DNA of 10,790 bases from DATAPD01 sp036265385. GTDB lineage: Bacteria > Acidobacteriota > Terriglobia > Terriglobales > Acidobacteriaceae. The notes below the pieces were generated by a model. The model was given only the letters and a program-made list of their open reading frames with translations, did no database searches and was not told the DNA's origin. Shown here one piece after another: positions 1 through 6,876 of this stretch; position 1 is the stretch's first letter; every line of letters begins with the position of its first letter. The stretch spans positions 1-10,790 of the forward strand of contig DATAPD010000029.1 in assembly GCA_036265385.1 (NCBI GenBank). Reading direction: 5' to 3'. The position numbers and the translations under genes were made by a program.

Positions 1-63
<63 letters not shown>

Positions 64-67
64 TTCA

Positions 68-88
68 AGTCGTAAACGCTTTACGACT
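68..88. terminator. Perfect 9-bp hairpin just after the tRNA, possible terminator or processing signal
   Basis: AGTCGTAAA (68-76) is exactly complementary to TTTACGACT (80-88) across a three-base CGC loop. It starts four bases after the tRNA CCA and lies between the + strand tRNA and the end of the - strand efflux operon. That position suits a terminator or a tRNA 3'-processing structure. The stem is AT-rich and neither flank has a T run, so it is not a classic intrinsic terminator in either direction. A second, weaker stem follows (GCATCG 102-107 with CGATGC 119-124, 11-base loop). No gene is seen in 64-149. Confidence 0.4.
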
Positions 89-149
89 CCAAATACGTTT
101 CGCATCGGCACTCGACTTCGATGCCAGGCCAGCCAGAAGTAGACTGTAA

Positions 150-1160
150 TCACCTATTTTCCCCGACGATAATCAAAACGAAGCTGCCAGGAATGTATGT
201 CGGGCGCCCTTCGGCAGGTTCTGAGCCGTGGGTGGCGGTCACGACATAGATCTCATGCGATGTGGGATTGAGGGTTAGTGTCCTAGCGCCTGCTTGAGTG
301 GTTACATTCTGCAGCACGGCCCACTTGCCGTCTTTCTGTCCGATCACGGTCAAGGTACCTTCGCCGTTAGAGCTAAAGGCAATGTGGGATTCTGGATCGT
401 ACGCAACGCCATCGACACCATCCCCGATCGGAAGCATAGCGAGCAGAGTTCCATCTTTCGCGTTGAGCACCGCGAGTGTCTTATTGCTACAACCAGAAAA
501 CAAAATCGCATCAGTCTTGTCGAGGGCCAACCCAGTGGGCTCTTCGCAGCCCTTGATGGACCAGCGATGGGCGACCTTTGATGTCGCCGCATCGATCTCC
601 GCGAGCTCTGCAGTCGTTTCGATGTTGACGAACAATTGACCGGCGCCATTCGCTACTGCGAACTCCGGCTTTCCGCCAAGCGCAATTGTGCCGATCACCT
701 TATTGGTCTTCGCATCGATGGAAGTAGTGTCTTTGCTTCGCGCATTGAAAGTGAAAACCCGACTCGTGACTGGCTCATAGGCAATCGCATCCGGAGTATC
801 GCCAACGGGAATTCTTGCAGTTTCCTTGAGAGAGGGGAGGTCGACCACGACGACTTGACTGGCCCGCCCAGCAGAGATGAAGGCCTTCGACAGTTCAGGA
901 GCAAGAGCCACACCGTGAACTCCGGGTGTATCGGGAACATCGGCAAGTTGTTTACCGGTGGCAGGATCGACCACAATGACATGCGTGCCACGCGTGATAA
1001 ACAGCCGCTTTCCTGCTTGGTCATAGGTGAGGTAGTCCCAGCCGCCGTCGCCGCCCAGAGCAAATTTCTGTTTCACGACAAAGGAATTGGCGGCGAAAAC
1101 AAAAGCGGAAAAGACGATACAGAACATAACAACTGCGGCAATCCTCGAATGTAATCGCAT
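150..1160 (-). CDS. Secreted YncE-like YVTN beta-propeller protein
   Basis: This 336-residue protein begins with a Sec signal peptide (basic start, hydrophobic 7-22, likely cleavage near Ala23-Ala24), so it should work in the periplasm. The rest is a run of roughly 40-residue beta-propeller blades. Each pairs a strand such as VIVVDPATGK (61-70), VVVVDLPSLK (103-112) or LAVLNAKDGT (229-238) with a following GDTPDAIAYEP- or GDGVDGVAYDP-type turn (120-130, 246-256). This is the YVTN/YncE layout. Two Cys in adjacent blades (205 in GCEEPTG, 224 in SGCSN) could form a disulfide. YncE-like propellers are thought to bind ligands or partner proteins, and no catalytic motif is visible. It is the last gene of the efflux operon, 27 bases after the RND stop, with its own ribosome-binding site (GGAG, seven bases before ATG). 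The operon position suggests a periplasmic accessory or sensor of the pump, which is inference only. Confidence 0.88.
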   Translation of the reverse strand: MRLHSRIAAVVMFCIVFSAFVFAANSFVVKQKFALGGDGGWDYLTYDQAGKRLFITRGTHVIVVDPATGKQLADVPDTPGVHGVALAPELSKAFISAGRASQVVVVDLPSLKETARIPVGDTPDAIAYEPVTSRVFTFNARSKDTTSIDAKTNKVIGTIALGGKPEFAVANGAGQLFVNIETTAELAEIDAATSKVAHRWSIKGCEEPTGLALDKTDAILFSGCSNKTLAVLNAKDGTLLAMLPIGDGVDGVAYDPESHIAFSSNGEGTLTVIGQKDGKWAVLQNVTTQAGARTLTLNPTSHEIYVVTATHGSEPAEGRPTYIPGSFVLIIVGENR

Positions 1161-1187
1161 GACATTTCTCCAATCGCGATTTACTGC

Positions 1188-4100
1188 TTATTCCTCGCGC
1201 CGTAACGATGCATAAAGCACTGGCATCATCACGAGAGTCACAAGCATCGATACGGTTAGGCCGCCGATGACTGCGATCGCGAGCGGTCGCTGTAATTCTG
1301 CGCCTGACCCAAGACCTAGCGCCAGCGGAAGTAGTCCAAATAGCGTGCACAGCGTCGTCATGAGAATCGGACGCAGGCGGATCCGTCCGGCCTCTGCGAG
1401 GGCGTCAACAATCGACAATCGCCCGTGCAGTCGATCGTAGTATTCGAACAGAATGATTCCGTTTTTAACGACGAGTCCGACCATCAGAATGATCCCCATG
1501 AACGACGAGACGTTCAGAGGAGTTCCGGTGATCAGTAAAAGCAGGAACACCCCAATCAGAGAAAGGGGAGCAGCGGAAGTGATGATGAGTGCCGGAAGAA
1601 AAGCCCTGAACTGAATAACGATTACGGCAAACACGGCCGCCAGAGCTAAGGACAACACCAGCAACAGTTGTCGGAACGATGCTTGTTGGCTTTCGTATTG
1701 ACCACCGATCTCGTAAATGTATCCAACAGGCATCGTGGCTGATCCCAAGACCTTTTTCACGTCGCTGATCGTGCTGCCCAAGTCCCGATTCTCCAGACGG
1801 GCCGTTAGCGTGACCAATAGACGTTGATTCTCGCGCAAGAGCTCATTGGCACCGCGATCTCTCGTGATCGTAGCCAATGATTCCAAGGGGACGATCTGCT
1901 TGTTAGCTGTGAGTATTGGGAACTGCCGAATGTTCTGCTCTTCGAATCGGAACTGATTGGGGTAACGAATGCGAATGGGAATAAGGCGGTCTGCGCGACG
2001 CAGATCGGTCGCGTCGATACCCAGCAAGCCGGCGTGGACCTGCTGCGAGACCTGGTCGATCGTCAAACCCACATGGGAAGCGAGGCCCGAGTCCACATTA
2101 ATCAGCAACTCTGGATTACCGCGTCGCGGGCCTTTGAAATCGACGATACCGGGAATTTTCTGAATTTTGGGTGCGAGGTCATCTGCAATGCGGAGTAACT
2201 GCTCGTTGTCCGCACCAAAAAGTTTGATCTCGACTGGTTCGGGCGAACCTTCGAGATCGCCCAACATGTCCTGGAGGATCTGCACAAACTCCACATCCAC
2301 TCCGGCGATGGTGCTTGTGATCTGGCCGCGCAAATCTTCAATGATTTCGTCTGCACCGCGATTCCGTTCGGATCGAGGCTTCAGCTTAACGAGGACGTCT
2401 CCCTTGTTCTGCTCCGTCGCAAACAGTCCCAACTCGGCTCCCGTACGACGCGAAAAGGCGGATTGTTCCGGCAGCTTGGCTACTTTTTGTTCCATCTGCT
2501 GGGCCAGAAGGTTTGTTTGTGTTAGAGAAGTTCCCGCGGGAGTGAGGTAGTCGATGACAAAACCGCCTTCGTCCATCTCTGGCAGAAATCCTGTGCTCAG
2601 GCGAAAGTAGGCAATCACGGGCAGCGCGATCAACACCAGCACGGCGATGCCGACTTGTAGCCGATGACTAAGAGCCCATCGTATCCCGCGCTCATAGGCA
2701 CGATTGACGGGTTCAATAAATCTCAAAGAGGAATGCTTGAAGACGGATCCGGCTAACAGGTATTCGCATAAGAGTGGGACAAGCGTCAGCGAATAAAGCA
2801 ACGAAAGCAGGACCGAGGCAGCCAGCGTCATCGAAAGAGACGCGAAGAAATCGCCGACTGTGCCTGTCAAGAATCCGAGTGGCAAGAACACGACGACGGT
2901 CGTCAGCGTAGACCCAACAACTGGGCCAATTAATTCGTGGGTGCCCTTCTCGACAGCATCCTTGATCTGTTCGCCGGCCCCAAGATGGCGATAGATGTTT
3001 TCCACCACGACCACGGAATCATCGATCACAAGGCCAATTGCGATTGCTAGGCCGCCTAGCGACATCAGGTTCAGCGTTCCGCCGAGCAATTTCACGAAAA
3101 AGAATGTGGCAATAATTGTGAGCGGAAGACTAACCGCCGCTGCAATCGTGATTCGTGCTTGTCGCAGAAAGACATACAGTATGACGATTGCCAGCAGACC
3201 TCCGATTAATACCGCGTCTCGTACACTCGCGATCGATTCGCGCACAAACTCGGCAAGGTCATACACGGTCGAGAGATGCAGAGTCGCTGGGATCACATTG
3301 CTGCTGTGAAATGCGAGATCCTTAACCTGGTTCGCGACGGTGACTATGTTTCCGCCGACCTGACGGGTCACATTGATAACCGCCGCCGGATGTCCGTTAC
3401 CGGTTACGAGAGTGCGGCGATCTTGAACGCCTTCGCCGACGGTAGCGATTTCTCTCAAACGCACCGGATTCGCGGGATCACTGCTGACTATAGCGTTGCC
3501 AATCTCTTCCAGGCTTTTAAATTGCGAATTGGTAAGCACCAAGAACTGCTGGTAATTCGTGTCAAGACGACCGACGCTTGTAACGTTGTTCGTGGCCCGC
3601 AGCTTGTCTGCGAGGTCCGGCAGGCTGATGCGATGGGCCAGCGCTTTCTGTGGGTCAACTAGGACAGAGATTTCTCGAACATCGCTCGCATCCACCTCGA
3701 CACGCGCCACACCTGGAACGCGGCTGAAGAGAGGACGTAAGTTGTACATCGCAATGTCGCGCAAGTCCGCATCAGGGACATTGCCGTTCAGCACCAAACT
3801 TAGAATGGGGAAAACCGCGGGCGTAAGCCGTTCCACCTCGAGTTCTGCCTCCGGCGGCAGATTGGAACGCGCCTCATTGACGCGCGCCTGCACCATCTGG
3901 AGCGCCTGCTGCATATCCGTACTGGGGCTAAACAGGACGGAAATCTCCGAGCCGCCTCGTATCGTCTTCGACCGCACGCGACGCACGCCATAAACAGTAC
4001 TCACTTCTTCTTCGATGGGCCGGGTTGCGGTAACCAGCATCGCATCTGGAGAAAGATCTCCGGCGTGCACAAGGACGACAATGCGTGGGAAGTTGAGTTC

Positions 4101-4214
4101 GGGATAGATGTCGCTAGGAAGTTGAAAAAGTGAAATTAAACCTGCGAGTGTCAGGCCGCCGACTAACAGGAACACAGCACGATTGTTCTCGCGGCAGAAT
4201 CGAACGAAGTTCAT
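1188..4214 (-). CDS. RND efflux permease, HAE1-like (AcrB/MexB superfamily)
   Basis: This 1008-residue inner-membrane pump has the duplicated RND architecture: TM1 (about 11-30), a large periplasmic region, TM2-6 (about 335-485), TM7 (about 520-538), a second periplasmic region, and TM8-12 (about 850-1003). TM4 carries GLVIDDSVVVVEN with adjacent Asp398-Asp399, and TM10 carries VVKNG with Lys917. These match the Asp407/Asp408/Lys940 proton relay of AcrB, so the pump should be proton-driven and active. The Asp pair differs from the single-Asp VDAA form of the copper pump CusA, so organic substrates are more likely than metals, although the exact substrate cannot be read from sequence. The start ATG overlaps the adaptor stop as ATGA (4211-4214), a sign of translational coupling. 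At 1008 residues it is slightly shorter than AcrB, mainly at the C-terminus. No frameshift or missing segment is seen. Confidence 0.95.
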   Translation of the reverse strand: MNFVRFCRENNRAVFLLVGGLTLAGLISLFQLPSDIYPELNFPRIVVLVHAGDLSPDAMLVTATRPIEEEVSTVYGVRRVRSKTIRGGSEISVLFSPSTDMQQALQMVQARVNEARSNLPPEAELEVERLTPAVFPILSLVLNGNVPDADLRDIAMYNLRPLFSRVPGVARVEVDASDVREISVLVDPQKALAHRISLPDLADKLRATNNVTSVGRLDTNYQQFLVLTNSQFKSLEEIGNAIVSSDPANPVRLREIATVGEGVQDRRTLVTGNGHPAAVINVTRQVGGNIVTVANQVKDLAFHSSNVIPATLHLSTVYDLAEFVRESIASVRDAVLIGGLLAIVILYVFLRQARITIAAAVSLPLTIIATFFFVKLLGGTLNLMSLGGLAIAIGLVIDDSVVVVENIYRHLGAGEQIKDAVEKGTHELIGPVVGSTLTTVVVFLPLGFLTGTVGDFFASLSMTLAASVLLSLLYSLTLVPLLCEYLLAGSVFKHSSLRFIEPVNRAYERGIRWALSHRLQVGIAVLVLIALPVIAYFRLSTGFLPEMDEGGFVIDYLTPAGTSLTQTNLLAQQMEQKVAKLPEQSAFSRRTGAELGLFATEQNKGDVLVKLKPRSERNRGADEIIEDLRGQITSTIAGVDVEFVQILQDMLGDLEGSPEPVEIKLFGADNEQLLRIADDLAPKIQKIPGIVDFKGPRRGNPELLINVDSGLASHVGLTIDQVSQQVHAGLLGIDATDLRRADRLIPIRIRYPNQFRFEEQNIRQFPILTANKQIVPLESLATITRDRGANELLRENQRLLVTLTARLENRDLGSTISDVKKVLGSATMPVGYIYEIGGQYESQQASFRQLLLVLSLALAAVFAVIVIQFRAFLPALIITSAAPLSLIGVFLLLLITGTPLNVSSFMGIILMVGLVVKNGIILFEYYDRLHGRLSIVDALAEAGRIRLRPILMTTLCTLFGLLPLALGLGSGAELQRPLAIAVIGGLTVSMLVTLVMMPVLYASLRREE

Positions 4215-5356
4215 GGCTTCTGCCGCACCCGAGCTTTCTCTGGAAGGCCGTATCCGCCAGTGACAATGACGGTATCTCCTTCAGACACCCCCGAAATCAG
4301 CTGTGCTTGGTCTTTAGTCTGGACGCCTACCTCGACTGGAGTGAACTCCGCCTGGTCGCCCGTGACCTTGTAAACATGAGGTTCGCCGTTCTCATCCGGG
4401 TAAATAGCTTGTTTAGGAACAACAAGTCCTGTCGAAGCCTGCTGCAAGGGCAATTCGACGGAGAGAAACATTCCGAGTTTGAGCAAATGCTTTTTGTTGC
4501 TGATCCGGATGCGAATCGTCCCATTGTCGGTCGCGGGATCGACAGCGGGGAAAACTGCAATCACGCGTGCTGCGAAAGTGGTATCCGGCACGGCGTTAGT
4601 TTGAAAATTAAATTTGGTTCCTGGATGAATTCCGGACAATCTCGATGCTGGCACGGTGCCGAGTAGTTCGAGTTCCGTGATTTCGGCAATTTCCAGAATG
4701 GGCTGTCCACTGGATCCGTCCACTTGCTCACCCTTGCTCAAGAAGCGATGAACCACCGTTCCTGCGAATGGCGCCCGCAAGGTCGATCGATCCGCTTGAG
4801 TGCGCGCGGCCGACGCGGCCGCCTCCGCCTGTTGCAACTGACCCTGGTTGACTGCGAGCTGGGTTTTAGCATCCTCCACTTCCTTGCGTGATGAGATTCC
4901 CCGCCCTAACAGCCCTTCTTCACGATCAGCCGCCAACTTTGAATTCTGTACGTTCGCCTTGGCTTGTGCCACGGCGGCTTCCGCCTGCCTTGCTTGATCT
5001 TGCAGCGTGACGGCATCGAGATGCGCGAGTACCTGGCCTTGCTTGACGGAATCACCTTCCGTCACCAGCACCGAGTCGATGCGGCCGGGAACAAGCGCAG
5101 TAATTTTCGCGTCTTTATTAGGCAGGCTTACCAAGTTGCCACTGACCAGGACATTCTCGGCAACGACTCCGCGGCGAACTTTTGTGACCGTCACCTCTGG
5201 GACGGGTTGTTGTTCGGCATCGGACTTTGCGTGTCCGCAGCCGCTTGCGACAACTGCGCAAGCCAGGGAGATAGCCCTGAGCACGTCTAATGGATGTTTG
5301 CCCAAGTCGAACCGTTTCTCTTCGACTTCAACGCGACGCTTGATATCTTTAATCAA
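4211..5356 (-). CDS. RND membrane-fusion (periplasmic adaptor) lipoprotein
   Basis: This is the HlyD/AcrA-type adaptor linking the permease to the outer-membrane channel. From the TTG start at 5356 it has 381 residues. The parts in order are a hydrophobic signal ending in ASGC (Cys40, likely lipidated), the first lipoyl half (about 87-114, VPGRIDSVLVTEGDSVKQG), an Ala/Gln-rich alpha-helical hairpin (about 115-190), the second lipoyl half (about 191-214, LRAPFAGTVV), a beta-barrel (about 227-307) and a membrane-proximal domain to the end. The start is uncertain. An ATG at 5440 would overlap the channel gene by 92 bases and is unlikely. TTG at 5356 overlaps the channel stop by 8 bases and has GGGGA upstream, which suits coupled translation. 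GTG at 5284 would give a compact lipoprotein signal with Cys at 16 but lacks a good ribosome-binding site. The stop overlaps the permease ATG by four bases. Confidence 0.9.
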   Translation of the reverse strand: MIKDIKRRVEVEEKRFDLGKHPLDVLRAISLACAVVASGCGHAKSDAEQQPVPEVTVTKVRRGVVAENVLVSGNLVSLPNKDAKITALVPGRIDSVLVTEGDSVKQGQVLAHLDAVTLQDQARQAEAAVAQAKANVQNSKLAADREEGLLGRGISSRKEVEDAKTQLAVNQGQLQQAEAAASAARTQADRSTLRAPFAGTVVHRFLSKGEQVDGSSGQPILEIAEITELELLGTVPASRLSGIHPGTKFNFQTNAVPDTTFAARVIAVFPAVDPATDNGTIRIRISNKKHLLKLGMFLSVELPLQQASTGLVVPKQAIYPDENGEPHVYKVTGDQAEFTPVEVGVQTKDQAQLISGVSEGDTVIVTGGYGLPEKARVRQKP

Positions 5357-6572
5357 GAGGCGTCCCCACAGTCTCTTCGAGTGTTGAGAATGCGCTTTGC
5401 ACGGCGAAAAGACTATCGAGATACGTCTTTCGCGTCTCATTCAGGCGACGCTGCGAGTCGATGAGCGTTAAGAGATTAATCTTTCCGGCCCGATAACTTT
5501 CTTCGGCCATCTCTTCCAGTTTCGATGTTTGGGGAACGATCGCATTCTTATATTGGTCCGCCTGGCGCGCTTTGGCTACATAGTCGAAGTATGCTGCGAA
5601 CACCTGCACCTGCGCATTATTCCTCAGGGCCTGCAAAGATAAGCGCAATAATTCGAGTCGAGCACTCGACTGCGCAATCTCGCCCTGTCCATGATTAAAC
5701 AGAGGAAGCGTTATCCCGATTTGCCCCCGTGGTCCTACATCAAACTCGCCGGGCGAATTCAAATCAACTCCTGCCTGCAAGTCGAGATTGGGAATGCGCT
5801 GTGAGCGAGCAAGCGACAACCGTCGTTCCTCGATCGCGAGTTCCTGTGTCGTACGTAAGACCTCGGTATTTGTGTGGAGAACGCGATCGGAGAGTGCGGC
5901 CAGAGTCTCGACCGTCGGCAGCTCTTCCACGAGTCCTTTAAGATCGGGCGGGCGATCGAGAGGTTGGTTCAAAAGAACAGCCAACTGCGCATCCGCGATC
6001 TTTTGAGTCTGCGTTGCTGACTCATAATCTGTGCCAGAGCGCGCTACTTCCACCTCGGCCTGTATGACCTCGAGTTCTGCGACATCTCCAGCGTCAAACC
6101 GCTGTCGCACAGCGTCGCGAATTCGCGTGGAGAGGTCCAATGCGGCTTTCGACTGCAGAGCCTGAGCGCGAGAAAGCAATGCTTTATAGAAAGCGTCGCG
6201 CGTGCGGTGCCGAATTTGACGCCCAAGAACTCCAATGTCGATTTCGGTGGCTTTCAGTTCTTCATTTGCGACAGCGATTCGCTTACTGCGTTTTCCTCCC
6301 AGTTCGAGCGGCTGATCCCAAAGAACGCTTTCATGGGGAGTGTCGCGTGCTGCGGAAAAGGACAGAGTCGGATTCGGTAATTGGCCTGCCACCTTGATTC
6401 CAGCCAAGGAAACTGCCCTTTGTTGCCGCGCCGCCCGCAATTCGAGGTTCGATGATTCCGCCAATGCGAGGACAGTCTTCAAGTCCAGGGAGTTCGCAGG
6501 GACTTGCGCTTGCCCGAAAAGGCTCAGAACTCCGGGTGTACTCAACAGGATCAGCAGTTTGAGTGCGCGCAT
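5349..6572 (-). CDS. TolC-family outer-membrane efflux channel, CzcC-like
   Basis: This 407-residue protein has a signal peptide (hydrophobic 4-19, cleavage near 22) followed by two repeated outer-membrane efflux protein (OEP) units of long alpha-helical hairpins. Recognisable elements are QPLELGGKRSKR (88-99), the helix RFDAGDVAELEVIQAEVEVA (158-177), the beta-strand turn LPLFNHGQGEIAQ (289-301) and its second-repeat counterpart YRAGKINLLTLIDSQRRL (360-377). The QPLELGGKR and PLFNHGQGEIA patterns are typical of CzcC-like channels, although the partner permease is of the proton/drug type. It should form the trimeric exit duct of the pump. It is the first gene of the operon. An in-frame TGA lies 12 bases upstream of ATG 6572, so translation cannot begin further upstream. 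No good Shine-Dalgarno sequence precedes this ATG; the nearest GAGG is about 22 bases away. Confidence 0.92.
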   Translation of the reverse strand: MRALKLLILLSTPGVLSLFGQAQVPANSLDLKTVLALAESSNLELRAARQQRAVSLAGIKVAGQLPNPTLSFSAARDTPHESVLWDQPLELGGKRSKRIAVANEELKATEIDIGVLGRQIRHRTRDAFYKALLSRAQALQSKAALDLSTRIRDAVRQRFDAGDVAELEVIQAEVEVARSGTDYESATQTQKIADAQLAVLLNQPLDRPPDLKGLVEELPTVETLAALSDRVLHTNTEVLRTTQELAIEERRLSLARSQRIPNLDLQAGVDLNSPGEFDVGPRGQIGITLPLFNHGQGEIAQSSARLELLRLSLQALRNNAQVQVFAAYFDYVAKARQADQYKNAIVPQTSKLEEMAEESYRAGKINLLTLIDSQRRLNETRKTYLDSLFAVQSAFSTLEETVGTPLD

Positions 6573-6589
6573 TTTCGAATATCACACCA

Positions 6590-6607
6590 ACAAACCTCAT
6601 AGTTTGT
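6590..6607. promoter_or_regulatory. Candidate operator: 18-bp inverted repeat upstream of the efflux operon
   Basis: ACAAAC (6590-6595) and GTTTGT (6602-6607) are perfect inverted repeats around a six-base spacer, ending 18 bases before the channel gene ATG (6572). Size and position fit a site for a dimeric repressor such as a TetR-type regulator, a common control for RND operons. No regulator gene lies in the window and no promoter element is certain, so the role is inferred from symmetry and position only. A six-base arm can occur by chance. Confidence 0.35.
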
Positions 6608-6864
6608 AGCAAGTGGAGTTTTTTCGGTTGCTTTGCAAAAGCGTCGCTGCAAGGTTTTTCTACCAAACTGCGGGAAAACATCGGGCAAGTCACTGAGCAC
6701 GAGGACGTAGACTCAGCTTTTGAAGGGGCTGATTAGCCAGGATCATTGGTGTAACATCGCCATTTCATCAACGGCATGCTGTACATTCCAAGGGCACGTG
6801 GACATTCGAACGGGTTGTATTGTCGATGAAAGTGTCATTGTGAAGCGCAGTGAAAATGCGGATC

Positions 6865-6870
6865 AAGGAG
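6865..6870 (+). promoter_or_regulatory. Ribosome-binding site that sets the start of the GGT-like gene
   Basis: AAGGAG sits six bases before ATG 6877, near-ideal spacing. The earlier in-frame starts, GTG 6850 and ATG 6856, have no comparable site, so 6877 is the better start. The resulting protein begins with a well-formed signal peptide. Confidence 0.75.
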
Positions 6871-6876
6871 AGTGGC

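Larger units (their letters stand above)
6573..6876. other. Divergent intergenic region between the efflux operon and the GGT-like gene
   Basis: These 304 bases separate two divergently transcribed genes and must carry both promoters. I see no credible coding region. It contains two clear inverted repeats: ACAAAC-N6-GTTTGT (6590-6607) and GCTTT-GCA-AAAGC (6630-6642, centred on TTTGCAAA). The second is overlapped by a nested AGCG-T-CGCT (6640-6648). No convincing sigma-70 pair of -35 and -10 boxes can be assigned on either strand. On the - strand, an extended -10-like TGTGATATT ends five bases before the channel ATG, which would imply a nearly leaderless transcript. Confidence 0.5.

Noticed and set aside
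636..1154. 172-residue open frame on the + strand
   Set aside because: It lies wholly antisense to the propeller gene, which has a signal peptide, repeats and a ribosome-binding site. The antisense product has no domain-like pattern.
1188..4214. Heavy-metal (CusA/CzcA-type) permease, suggested by the CzcC-like channel partner
   Set aside because: TM4 has the adjacent Asp-Asp pair of drug-type pumps, not the CusA VDAA form, and no methionine relay was recognised.
4130..4666. 178-residue open frame on the + strand
   Set aside because: It is antisense to the adaptor-permease junction, where both - strand proteins are clearly conserved.
6850..6876. GTG 6850 or ATG 6856 as the start of the GGT-like gene
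   Set aside because: Neither has a ribosome-binding site, while ATG 6877 has AAGGAG at six bases and gives a normal signal peptide.
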